Source of the DNA: Paenibacillus_S vulneris
GTDB lineage: Bacteria > Bacillota > Bacilli > Paenibacillales > NBRC-103111
Direction: 5' to 3'
Assembly: GCF_039543185.1 (NCBI RefSeq)
Contig: NZ_BAABJG010000027.1
Location: 310,001-374,000, forward strand
DNA length: 64,000 nt
Positions within the stretch are counted from its first letter, which is position 1. Each line of letters opens with the position of its first letter. Both the position numbers and the translations under genes were made by a program. The notes under the pieces were generated by a model that was not told where the DNA came from, did no database searches, and worked only from the letters and a program-made list of their open reading frames with translations. Shown one piece after another: positions 28,401-36,900 of this stretch.

Positions 28401-28463
28401 CGCAAAGTAGTATTATTTTTAAACAAAGCAGCGTTACATGGGGCTCTGTATTCTTGATATGCT
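28401..28463 (+). promoter_or_regulatory. Second AraC-type operator/promoter, for the dehydrogenase genes
   Basis: CGCAAAGTAGTATTA at 28401-28415 and AACAAAGCAGCGTTA at 28422-28436 are 21 bp apart. ATTCTTGATATGCT at 28450-28463 is identical to the stretch at 25220-25233. The distance from the second repeat to this stretch is 28 bp in both places. The sequence between is not conserved, which argues that the repeats and the -10 region are under selection. Confidence 0.7.
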
Positions 28464-28495
28464 GGGAGCAACCAAACGATGGGAGGCTTAAGAAC

Positions 28496-29647
28496 GTGTT
28501 GAAGGTAGCTATTATCGGAGCGGGCGCGATTTCAGCGGCGCATATAGAAGGGTATTTGCAATTTCCGGAGCGATGCCGCATTGTTGCAGTCAGCGATATT
28601 TATGTTGAAAAGGCGCAGGAGCGCATCGACCAGTTCGGACTTGAGGCCCTGGCGGTCAAGGATTATAAGGAGCTTTTGCAGGAGGATGTCGATCTCGTCT
28701 CCATCTGCACGCCGCCCTATACGCATGCGGAATTGGCTGTCCAATTTATGGAAGCCGGTGCTCATGTTCTGGTGGAGAAGCCGATGGCCTCTTCTCTTGA
28801 AGAATGCGACAGGATGAATGAAGCGGCCCGAAGGACAGGCAGAATGTTATCCGTAGTGGCGCAGAACCGGTTCAAAACGCCCATGATGAAAATGAAAGCG
28901 GTTCTGGAGAGCGGCCTCATCGGAAAAGTCGTCCATGTGCAGGTCGATTCGTTCTGGTGGCGGGGACACTGCTACTACGATCTGTGGTGGCGCGGAACCT
29001 GGGAGAAGGAAGGGGGAGGGCCGACCTTAAACCATGCCGTGCATCATATCGACGCACTTCTCTGGATGATGGGAAGTCCGGTGGAGCTGCAGGCTATGAT
29101 GAGCAATGTTGCGCATGACAATGCGGAGGTCGAGGATCTTTCGATCGGCATGCTCCGGTATGCGGACGGCGCTCTGGGACAGCTGACCAGCTCGGTTGTC
29201 CATCATGGCGAAGAGCAGCAGCTCATCTTCCAGGGGGAAAAAGCGAGGGTTTCGGCCCCATGGAAGGTGACTGCGTCCAACTCGCGAGCGAACGGGTTCC
29301 CCGAGCCGAATACAGCGCTGGAAGCTCAGCTTCAAGCTTTGTATGACGGGCTGCCCGAGGTGGCCTATGAGGCACATACGGGACAAATCGATAACGTATT
29401 AACCGCTATAAAGACGGGCGCTCCCGTGCTGATTGATGGTATTAGCGGCCGCCAAACCCTGGAGCTCATCACCGCGATCTACAAGTCGGCCAGCACCGGC
29501 GAGAAGGTCAAGCTTCCGCTTACCGAACAAGATCCGTTCTACACAAGAAGCGGGGTTCAAGCTAATGCCACGCGATTCTATGAGAAAAAAACGTCGATTG
29601 AAAATTTCGCGTCACAGTCGATTACAACGGGAAGCACCTATCAATGA
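28496..29647 (+). CDS. Gfo/Idh/MocA-family NAD(P)-dependent dehydrogenase
   Basis: 383 aa from GTG 28496, chosen because GGGAGG at 28480-28485 precedes it and the upstream ATG at 28454 falls in the -10 box. Rossmann motif GAGAISAAHIEGY at the N-terminus; catalytic-site motif VEKP with Lys95; a substrate-domain segment GGGPTLNHAVHHIDALLWMMG with the paired histidines. It would oxidise or reduce a sugar, inositol or sugar acid. Co-location with a sugar importer and a second family member suggests a two-step oxidation or epimerisation route. Confidence 0.9.
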   Translation: MLKVAIIGAGAISAAHIEGYLQFPERCRIVAVSDIYVEKAQERIDQFGLEALAVKDYKELLQEDVDLVSICTPPYTHAELAVQFMEAGAHVLVEKPMASSLEECDRMNEAARRTGRMLSVVAQNRFKTPMMKMKAVLESGLIGKVVHVQVDSFWWRGHCYYDLWWRGTWEKEGGGPTLNHAVHHIDALLWMMGSPVELQAMMSNVAHDNAEVEDLSIGMLRYADGALGQLTSSVVHHGEEQQLIFQGEKARVSAPWKVTASNSRANGFPEPNTALEAQLQALYDGLPEVAYEAHTGQIDNVLTAIKTGAPVLIDGISGRQTLELITAIYKSASTGEKVKLPLTEQDPFYTRSGVQANATRFYEKKTSIENFASQSITTGSTYQ

Positions 29648-29668
29648 AAAAAAGGGGATCTATAGAAC

Positions 29669-30760
29669 ATGCAAAAGAGTGACGGAATGAATTACGCGCC
29701 GAAAGGCAATTTTAATGCGGTCTGCGGGCCCGGAGAGTTCATCTTCGCTGCGGCGGCACTGGACCATGGACATATATACGGCATGTGCAACGGATTGAGG
29801 GAAGCGGGCGGCCAGTTAAAATGGGTGTATGACCCGGATCCGGCGAAAGTGGAGGCATTCGTGAACGCTTATCCGGAAGTGCGTGCGGCCCGCTCGCTGG
29901 AGGAGATTTTGCAGGATGATGAGGTCAAGCTGGTCGCTGCAGCCGCCATTCCTTCGGACCGCGGGCCTCTCGGGCTTCGCGTCATGGATCATGGCAAAGA
30001 TTATTTCACGGACAAAGCGCCTTTCACGACACTGGAGCAGCTGGAGGCGGCCAGGAAGAAGACGGCCGAGACCGGACGTAAATATGCGGTCTATTACAGC
30101 GAGCGTTTGCATGTGGAAAGCGCGGTTTATGCTGGGCAGCTTATCCAGCAAGGGGCTATCGGCCGTGTCCTTCAGGTGATTGGCTTGGGGCCGCACCGGT
30201 TCAACGCCGGCAGCAGACCGGACTGGTTCTTTGAGAAGGAGAAGTTCGGCGGTATTCTGTGCGATATCGGCAGCCATCAAATCGAGCAGTTCCTTTATTT
30301 CACAGGCGCGAAGGATGCCAAGGTTGTTCACAGCAAGGTCGCTAATTATCATTACCCTCAGTACCCCAACTTTGAAGATTTTGGCGATGCGACGTTGATC
30401 GGAGATAACGGGGCGACTGGTTATTTTCGCGTCGATTGGTTGACGCCCGACGGGTTAAGCACCTGGGGGGACGGGCGCTTGACGATCCTCGGTACGGATG
30501 GATACATCGAGCTTCGCAAATATGTGGATATCGCCCGCGATCAGACAAGCGACCACGTCTATTTGGTGAATCAAGAGGGGGAGCATCATTTTGCCGTAAA
30601 CGGAAAAGTCGGCTTCCCTTACTTCGGACAGCTGATCCTGGATTGCCTCAACCGCACGGAGACGGCCATGACGCAGGAGCATGCCTTCAAAGCGGCGGAG
30701 CTGTGCCTGATTGCCCAACGCGATGCGATCGATATTATTAAAAGTCGGGAGTTGTCGTAA
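29669..30760 (+). CDS. Second Gfo/Idh/MocA-family oxidoreductase
   Basis: 363 aa. A Rossmann domain occupies roughly the first 130 residues and an alpha/beta domain follows (GGILCDIGSHQIEQFLYFTG). The usual EKP motif is replaced by TDKAPF, keeping the catalytic-position Lys116 but losing Glu and Pro. The nucleotide-binding glycine motif is less clear than in its neighbour (AAALDHGHIYGMCNG). The gene begins 21 bases after the first dehydrogenase. Its last 23 bases overlap the convergent AraC gene, an unusual tight arrangement. Substrate unknown. Confidence 0.85.
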   Translation: MQKSDGMNYAPKGNFNAVCGPGEFIFAAAALDHGHIYGMCNGLREAGGQLKWVYDPDPAKVEAFVNAYPEVRAARSLEEILQDDEVKLVAAAAIPSDRGPLGLRVMDHGKDYFTDKAPFTTLEQLEAARKKTAETGRKYAVYYSERLHVESAVYAGQLIQQGAIGRVLQVIGLGPHRFNAGSRPDWFFEKEKFGGILCDIGSHQIEQFLYFTGAKDAKVVHSKVANYHYPQYPNFEDFGDATLIGDNGATGYFRVDWLTPDGLSTWGDGRLTILGTDGYIELRKYVDIARDQTSDHVYLVNQEGEHHFAVNGKVGFPYFGQLILDCLNRTETAMTQEHAFKAAELCLIAQRDAIDIIKSRELS

Positions 30761-31646
30761 AGACGGATTGGTTTTGCCACTGCTTCCGGTATTGATGCGG
30801 TGTGACTCCCAGCTGTTTCTTAAATGTTTTGCAAAAAAAGGAGCAGTTGGGCATCCCGACGGATTCCCCGATGTACGCTACGGATTGATCGGTGGAGATA
30901 AGCAGCTTCACGGCCTGCTGCATCCGCCTCGCGATCACGTAGTCGGAAATGCTGGAGCCTGTGCACTCCTTGAACAAGTGGGATAGATGGTGCGGAGACA
31001 GATGCAGCTCTCCCGCCATCTTCTCCAGACGAAGCGGTTCGGTATAATGCCCCTCCAGCCAGGCGAGAATTCGCTCGGCTTGGTGGGGTTTTCGCGTTAC
31101 GCTCTTGCTGATCTGGCCCTTGCTTTTTTGCTCCCAAAGCGGCTTGAATTCGCGGAAGAACGAGATGAGAAATAAGGAGTATTCTTCGAGCGCATCTTTT
31201 TTGTTTAAAGCGGGCAGTCTGTGCTCCATGCTTTGCAGCAGTGAGTGAAACTGCATCGACGGTTCAAGATGATACAGGCACGGATATGGCAGCTTGCTAG
31301 TATGAATATGTCTGAAAAAAGCCGCCAGGCCGGGCCATTTCTCGAAATAAGCTTCATAGAGCGAAGGCTCAAACTGAATGATGGAGCGAATGAAAGGTGT
31401 CTGCCGGGTAACTTCCATTTGGATATGATGCAGTTGATAAGGCTGAAAGAGACAAAGCGTGCCCGAGGTGACTTCGTAGCTTTTTTGATCGACGATCAGC
31501 GTTCCTTTCCCTTCATGGACGATCAATATTTCAATGCCTTGATGGGCATGGAACGTGCCTCGAAACGGCTCGATTTCCGTGCTTTGTCTTTTGTAGGCAA
31601 AATAAAGCTTAAGCTCATTCAAGTCGAGAGATTCTATATAAGACAT
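30738..31646 (-). CDS. AraC-family regulator with cupin sensor domain
   Basis: 302 aa from the ATG at 31646, which has AAGGAG eight bases upstream on the minus strand; the GTG at 31655 touches that site. The N-terminal half is a cupin-type sugar-sensing domain (FHAHQGIEILIVHEGKGTLI). The C-terminal double helix-turn-helix covers about 205-300 (YIGESVGMPNCSFFCKTFKK, LGVTPHQYRKQW). Its gene converges on and overlaps the dehydrogenase at 29669. It is the natural candidate to bind the 21-bp-spaced repeats at 25171 and 28401 and to activate uptake and catabolic genes when the sugar is present. Confidence 0.9.
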   Translation of the reverse strand: MSYIESLDLNELKLYFAYKRQSTEIEPFRGTFHAHQGIEILIVHEGKGTLIVDQKSYEVTSGTLCLFQPYQLHHIQMEVTRQTPFIRSIIQFEPSLYEAYFEKWPGLAAFFRHIHTSKLPYPCLYHLEPSMQFHSLLQSMEHRLPALNKKDALEEYSLFLISFFREFKPLWEQKSKGQISKSVTRKPHQAERILAWLEGHYTEPLRLEKMAGELHLSPHHLSHLFKECTGSSISDYVIARRMQQAVKLLISTDQSVAYIGESVGMPNCSFFCKTFKKQLGVTPHQYRKQWQNQSVFTTTPDF

Positions 31647-31711
31647 ATCCTTCACTCCTTATCCCTTTTTAGCTTACAAAAATAAAGGGGAGTAGGCAAG
31701 GAGCAGCGAAA

Positions 31712-31769
31712 GCCGAAACCTATCCGGGATTCGGCTTTTGTTTGTATTTCCGAAGGACTGTACCTACGG
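31712..31769 (+). repeat. Hairpin repeat, copy B (right edge of sugar cassette)
   Basis: Copy of the element at 24999-25055: GCCGAA at 31712-31717 pairs with TTCGGC at 31730-31735, then TTTTG and the tail CGAAGGACTGTACCTACGG at 31751-31769. Here it lies upstream of the kinase gene and downstream of the start of a divergent gene, so it does not terminate any obvious transcript. Together the copies bracket the whole sugar cassette (25056-31711). Confidence 0.65.
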
Positions 31770-31838
31770 GCATGCACTAAAGTACAAGTATTAAGGGGAA
31801 AATAATACTATAATGAGACTATAGAAAGAGGTGATACA

Positions 31839-33023
31839 ATGGAATCTGGCCCAAGCCATGAGCAATTATCCGTTTCAAGGGGCCCCATTCTGATTTGGCT
31901 TAGCCTGGTCTATCTCACAGCGATCATTTTAGAAGTAACATCCGCTCCGTTACTGACCCAAATGCTTCTTTTTACAGGACTCATGTGCCTTCATGCGGGT
32001 TTGTATTGGTTTTCAAGCCAGCTTGTAACTAAGAGAGCGTGGATGTATTTTGTTATCCAAGGATTCTTGATCCTGGCGTGCGGTTACGTTGTGCCGAGCG
32101 GCTTTGAAGCCGTTCTCATTGGCTTATTCCCGATATTGATCGGTCAGAGTGTTGGAGTTTATTACAACGTGACGAAAGTATTTTTTGTATGCCTGTTCGT
32201 ATACATTTTGTATTATTCCGCTTTCGTTTATATTAAAGAAACAAACTATCCGCTGCTATTTTTATGCTTTTTAATCCTGTATACGATTATTACCGTTGCC
32301 TATGCCACGTTGTTTTTTCAACAGGTGCACGCCCGAATTCGAACGCAAACGTTTCTTCGAGAGCTGGAGCATACCCACCGGAAAGTAGAGGAGCTGACCT
32401 TGGCCAACGAACGCCAAAGAATGGCAAGAGATCTGCACGATACGTTGGCGCAAGGCCTGGCAGGGCTCATTATGCAGTTAGAGGCGGTAGATGCCCATTT
32501 GTCGAACAACAATATACGAAGGGCTCAGGACATCGTGACACAGTCTATGGCACAAGCAAGAAGAACACTGGGCGATGCCAGAGGAGCCATCGACGATCTG
32601 CGCTCCAAGCCTGCAGCGGAAACGGATTTTGCCGAAGCCGTCCGCGAAGAAATCCAGCGTTTCACAAATGCTACAGGCATCCATGTGACCTCGGACATAA
32701 AAATTCAAGCTCCATTATCCGGTCTCATCATGGAACACGGGCTGCATCTCGTAAGTGAGGGATTGACCAATATAGCACGGCATGCGCAAGCCGAACGAGC
32801 CTGGATCGAAGTAATCACTAGCAGCGATTCCCTTCTGATCGGGATCCGGGATAACGGCATCGGATTTAACACCCATACAATTGGTAAACAACCTAGTCAC
32901 TATGGTTTACTGGGGATGATGGAGCGCACCCGATTAATAGGAGGAACGTTGGATATCAGCAGCGGGACTGAAGGCACTCACATTGAGGTCAAGGCTCCGC
33001 TTAGGAAAGGAGATTTGTCATGA
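31839..33023 (+). CDS. Sensor histidine kinase, NarL-partner type (HisKA_3)
   Basis: 394 aa. Five or six membrane segments occupy residues about 22-165 with very short loops, so the kinase senses within the membrane, like LiaS/DesK-type kinases. HisKA_3 motif RQRMARDLHDTLAQGLAG with phospho-acceptor His200, then HATPase_c with ITSSDSLLIGIRDNGIGF. A likely -10 box TATAAT lies at 31809-31814. The gene overlaps the response regulator by 4 bases. It lies just upstream of an RND exporter, so it probably senses membrane stress or an exported compound. Confidence 0.92.
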   Translation: MESGPSHEQLSVSRGPILIWLSLVYLTAIILEVTSAPLLTQMLLFTGLMCLHAGLYWFSSQLVTKRAWMYFVIQGFLILACGYVVPSGFEAVLIGLFPILIGQSVGVYYNVTKVFFVCLFVYILYYSAFVYIKETNYPLLFLCFLILYTIITVAYATLFFQQVHARIRTQTFLRELEHTHRKVEELTLANERQRMARDLHDTLAQGLAGLIMQLEAVDAHLSNNNIRRAQDIVTQSMAQARRTLGDARGAIDDLRSKPAAETDFAEAVREEIQRFTNATGIHVTSDIKIQAPLSGLIMEHGLHLVSEGLTNIARHAQAERAWIEVITSSDSLLIGIRDNGIGFNTHTIGKQPSHYGLLGMMERTRLIGGTLDISSGTEGTHIEVKAPLRKGDLS

Positions 33024-33667
33024 AGCATCAAGTGCTGATCGTGGATGATCATTTTGTCGTTAGAGAAGGACTCAAGCTAATACTGGAAACCAATGATCAA
33101 TTTCAGGTCATCGGGGAAGCGGAGAACGGAGAGGTGGCATTACGTTTGTTGGAAGAGCTGCGGCCCGACGTGATCCTGATGGATTTGAATATGCCCAAAA
33201 TGAGCGGTCTGGAAACGATGCAGGTGTTAAAAGAAAGACAGTATGACGTTCCTGTCATTATTCTTACCACCTATAACGAGGATGAGCTGATGATAAGGGG
33301 GCTGGCGTTGGGAGCTAAGGGGTACTTATTGAAGGATACCGGCCGCGACCATTTGTTTCGAACGCTTGAATCGGCCATAAGAGGAGAGACGCTGCTTCAA
33401 CCGGAAATTACGGCTAGAGTATTTGCCATGAAGGAGCAGGACATGACTCCTGTCTCCAAACCTGAAAAACCGATGATGTCCGAAAAGGAGCTGATCATCC
33501 TTCAGGCCGTCGCACGGGGCTTTCGAAGCAAAGAGATCGCGTTCGACATGGGGATTTCCGAACGGACCGTCAAGGCGCATCTGACGAATATTTATAACAA
33601 GCTTGGCGTAGATTCCCGTTCCGAAGCTGTAGCGGTTGCCGTGGAGCGTGGAATTCTGCACCTTTAA
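33020..33667 (+). CDS. Response regulator, NarL/LuxR type
   Basis: 215 aa. The receiver domain (residues 1-120) has DDHFVVREGL at the start and VILMDLNMPKMSG with phospho-acceptor Asp55. A LuxR-type helix-turn-helix covers about 148-215 (SKEIAFDMGISERTVKAHLT). Start overlaps the kinase stop; AAAGGAGA precedes it. A terminator follows, so the pump genes at 33780 probably have a separate promoter that this regulator could control. Confidence 0.93.
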   Translation: MKHQVLIVDDHFVVREGLKLILETNDQFQVIGEAENGEVALRLLEELRPDVILMDLNMPKMSGLETMQVLKERQYDVPVIILTTYNEDELMIRGLALGAKGYLLKDTGRDHLFRTLESAIRGETLLQPEITARVFAMKEQDMTPVSKPEKPMMSEKELIILQAVARGFRSKEIAFDMGISERTVKAHLTNIYNKLGVDSRSEAVAVAVERGILHL

Positions 33668-33673
33668 TGCCCG

Positions 33674-33713
33674 ATCGTACATAAGGCGTCTGCCCTTAGG
33701 TACGATTTTTTTT
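33674..33713 (+). terminator. Rho-independent terminator after the response regulator
   Basis: ATCGTAC at 33674-33680 pairs with GTACGAT at 33700-33706, and TAAGG at 33682-33686 with CCTTA at 33694-33698. A run of eight T follows. A strong intrinsic terminator separating the two-component genes from the efflux operon. Confidence 0.85.
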
Positions 33714-33779
33714 GTGCTCAAAACCTATAAGATGAGGAGGCAGATTGAATGAATCGAAGGTCATGAAAGGAGTGCAGGA

Positions 33780-36700
33780 ATGAATCAATTAACGCGTTTT
33801 TCTATGAAAAACGTCTCGGCGTTATTCATCATTGTAATCATGCTTTTTGTGGGCGGTTTTTATTCAACGACCAAGCTGAAGGTAGAAAACATGCCCGATG
33901 TGTCGTTTCCGGTATTGGTTATAACGACAACGTATACGGGGTCTCCGAAGGATGTAATGGATGAGATTACCGATCCGATCGAAAAGAAACTGGCGAATGT
34001 GGAGGATCTGGATTCCATGTCCTCGACATCCAGCGATAATTATTCCACGATCATTCTCATGTTCAAACAGGGAGTGGATATGGACAAGAAAAAGACGGAC
34101 GTCCAGGATTTATTGGCCGAAGTGACATTGCCGCAAAGTGCGGGCACGCCCAAAGCCTCAACCTTCGGGGCGGCATCATCCCCATCCAACTATCTGGTTG
34201 CTTATGCCGGCAGCGGGATGAGCCAGAGCGAGCTGGATAAAGATTTTAAAGACATCATCAAGCCAGGCCTGGAAGGGATTAAGGGAGTCGACCATATCGA
34301 TTTCATCGGCAACCGCGAGACATCGCTGGATATTCAACTGGATGCGGGCGCGCTGGATTTCTACGGTCTGTCCCCGTCGCAAGTCAGCAATGCCATTAAT
34401 GCGGCTGCAACCAAGAGCCCGATCGGCAGCGTGGAGATTAGCGGAAACAGCAAAATGACCCGGGTCACAGGCGATCTCCAAAGTCTGTATGACCTGGAAC
34501 GAATGGAAATAACAACTCCAAAGGGAAGTATCGTTACTCTTAATCAATTGGCGAAAGTCAAGGCTATCTCCGAATCGAAATTTAAAGGAAGACTGGACGG
34601 GCAGCCTGCTATTGCCATGATTTTATATAAAGCTAGCAGCGCGAATGCGGTGGATTTCTCCGATGCCATTCATAACAAGCTTCAAGAATGGCAAACCACG
34701 CTGCCGAATATTACGTTCAAAAATACGTTTGACAGCGCGGATGAAATCAAGCATTCGATAGATGGCTTGATTCGTGAAGGTATAGTAGGAGCCATTTTGG
34801 CAGCGGTCATGATTTTGTTATTTTTACGTAATGTCCGGATGACCCTAATCGTTCTCGTATCGCTGCCGCTGTCCATATTGATTACCTTGCTGTGCATGTA
34901 TGAGCTGGGAATCACGCTCAATACGATGTCGCTGGGCGGAATATTTATGGCCATAGGACGGGTCGTCGACGATTCAATCGTCGTCATCGAGAACATTTAT
35001 GCCAAGCTGGAAAAAGCTCATGAGCGGAATGAATCCGTCATTGCCTTGGCCACCAAAGAAGTATCGTCCGCCATCACGTCTTCGACGTTGGCGACCGCGG
35101 GCGTGTTCGTTCCGTTGGCGCTGGTATCCGGCTTTATTGGAGAATTTATCAAGCCGTTCGCAATAACGATCGTCTGTTCCCTATTGGCTTCCTTGCTTGT
35201 TGCTTTAACGGTGATCCCTATGCTGGCCAAGATTCTGGTACTGCGGGGGAAACCGCCGAAGGCGCATCATGACGATTCCAAGCCATCCGGTTTGACCGAG
35301 TTCTACGAGAAGGCGCTCATCTGGAGCTTGAAGCATCGTATCAAGATGCTGCTTCTATCAGGTATCGTGTTTGTGGCTACGATTGTCGTTACCGTTCCTT
35401 CACTATCGGTATCGCTGATGCCGAGTGCAAAAACGTCCCAAACGATGTACTTCCAAATCAAGATGCCTTATGAAACCTCGTATGAATCAACTGACGCCAA
35501 GACCAAAGAGCTTGAAACGATCTTGTCGGATAAAAAAGATTCCAACGGTGAACCGGTGTTTACCTTCGTCGAAGCGTTGGTAGGGTACGCCGGCGATGAT
35601 AAAGAACGAACTCCTTACGCGTCGCAAATTTTCGTTGAATTGAACGATAAGGTTGATGCTGACAAAGTGAAGGATCAGGTCAAAGCTTTCATCCTCTCCG
35701 AGCTGCCTGCCGGCTCTGAAGTAGAGCCTAAATCGATGGGAGGAAGCATGGGGACATCGCCCGACTTTGAGTACAGCCTGCAAGGGGAGGACCAGCTTCA
35801 ATTAGAGAAAGCGGCGGCGATGGTAAAAGCCAAGCTTAACACGATACCTGAGCTTACGGAAGTGGAGGACAATCTCAGCGACGCCAAGACGGAGATCGAG
35901 ATTGCCGTTGACCAGAGCAAAGCCAGAGCGTTCGGCTTAAATCCCGCAACCGTGAGAGACACCGCGCGCGCGTGGATCCAGGAGCAGAAGCTGGGCGACT
36001 TGAAATTTGACAATATCGTCTATGCCGCCAAGGTGTCTATGGATAAATCAGACAAAGATACGCTCGAAAAGCTGGGCAACATTCCGTTAAAGAGCGATAA
36101 CGGCTCGGTTGTTTTATTGAAAGAGGTCGCTAAAGTGAATGAAATCAAAGGAGCCGCCTCATTGACGCGCGAAGGTCAGCAGCAGCTTGTCAAAGTGACC
36201 GCCAAAATTACCGGACAAGATAAAGGCGGCATCAGCGGCAAAGTCGGGCAAGCCCTGAAGGAGCTGGAGCTTCCCGATGGGGTAACGCCGAAAGCCGGCG
36301 GGATAACGGACGATATTAACGAAAGCTTCTCCCAATTGTTCGTTGCCATGGCTGCAGCCGTGCTTATTGTTTACTTGATCATGGTTCTGGCCTTTGGCAA
36401 TGCGACCGCACCGTTCGCCATCCTGTTCTCGCTTCCGCTTGCCGCTATCGGCGGACTGCTGGGTCTATTCCTTACAGGTGAACCGCTTAATGCCACCTCC
36501 ATGATAGGATTTCTGATGCTTATCGGAATTGTGGTCACCAATGCCATTGTCTTGATAGATAGAACGCAGCAGCTACGGGAAGAAGGCTTTATAGTCCGCG
36601 ATGCGTTAGTCCAAGCCGGCAAGGTGCGGCTGCGTCCCATCATAATGACCGCCGGAGCGACGATTGTCGCGCTGCTTCCGCTTGCGCTGGGATTTTCAGG

Positions 36701-36872
36701 TGAAGGGGTTCTGATCGGCAAAGGACTCGGCATTGTAGTTATCGGAGGCTTGCTGACATCTACGGTGTTGACACTGGTTGTCGTTCCGATTGTCTACGAG
36801 CTGATCGAGCATATGAAGCTTGGATTCGCAAGGAAATTAAAGCGGCAGACAAGCAATGAACTCCAAGCATAA
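33780..36872 (+). CDS. RND-family efflux pump permease (SwrC/AcrB-like)
   Basis: 1030 aa, normal length for the HAE family. Twelve membrane segments in the usual 1+5, 1+5 pattern with two large extracytoplasmic loops (about 35-330 and 550-860). The TM4 region GRVVDDSIVVIENIYAKLEK contains the paired aspartates of the proton relay. AAAGGAGTGCAGG precedes the ATG. In Bacillus the homologue SwrC exports surfactin and other lipophilic compounds. The adaptor gene follows after 28 bases. The substrate here is unknown; the adjacent NarL-type pair suggests stress-induced expression. Confidence 0.93.
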   Translation: MNQLTRFSMKNVSALFIIVIMLFVGGFYSTTKLKVENMPDVSFPVLVITTTYTGSPKDVMDEITDPIEKKLANVEDLDSMSSTSSDNYSTIILMFKQGVDMDKKKTDVQDLLAEVTLPQSAGTPKASTFGAASSPSNYLVAYAGSGMSQSELDKDFKDIIKPGLEGIKGVDHIDFIGNRETSLDIQLDAGALDFYGLSPSQVSNAINAAATKSPIGSVEISGNSKMTRVTGDLQSLYDLERMEITTPKGSIVTLNQLAKVKAISESKFKGRLDGQPAIAMILYKASSANAVDFSDAIHNKLQEWQTTLPNITFKNTFDSADEIKHSIDGLIREGIVGAILAAVMILLFLRNVRMTLIVLVSLPLSILITLLCMYELGITLNTMSLGGIFMAIGRVVDDSIVVIENIYAKLEKAHERNESVIALATKEVSSAITSSTLATAGVFVPLALVSGFIGEFIKPFAITIVCSLLASLLVALTVIPMLAKILVLRGKPPKAHHDDSKPSGLTEFYEKALIWSLKHRIKMLLLSGIVFVATIVVTVPSLSVSLMPSAKTSQTMYFQIKMPYETSYESTDAKTKELETILSDKKDSNGEPVFTFVEALVGYAGDDKERTPYASQIFVELNDKVDADKVKDQVKAFILSELPAGSEVEPKSMGGSMGTSPDFEYSLQGEDQLQLEKAAAMVKAKLNTIPELTEVEDNLSDAKTEIEIAVDQSKARAFGLNPATVRDTARAWIQEQKLGDLKFDNIVYAAKVSMDKSDKDTLEKLGNIPLKSDNGSVVLLKEVAKVNEIKGAASLTREGQQQLVKVTAKITGQDKGGISGKVGQALKELELPDGVTPKAGGITDDINESFSQLFVAMAAAVLIVYLIMVLAFGNATAPFAILFSLPLAAIGGLLGLFLTGEPLNATSMIGFLMLIGIVVTNAIVLIDRTQQLREEGFIVRDALVQAGKVRLRPIIMTAGATIVALLPLALGFSGEGVLIGKGLGIVVIGGLLTSTVLTLVVVPIVYELIEHMKLGFARKLKRQTSNELQA

Positions 36873-36900
36873 TAGATAGAGATACTGAGGAGGTTTTCCG

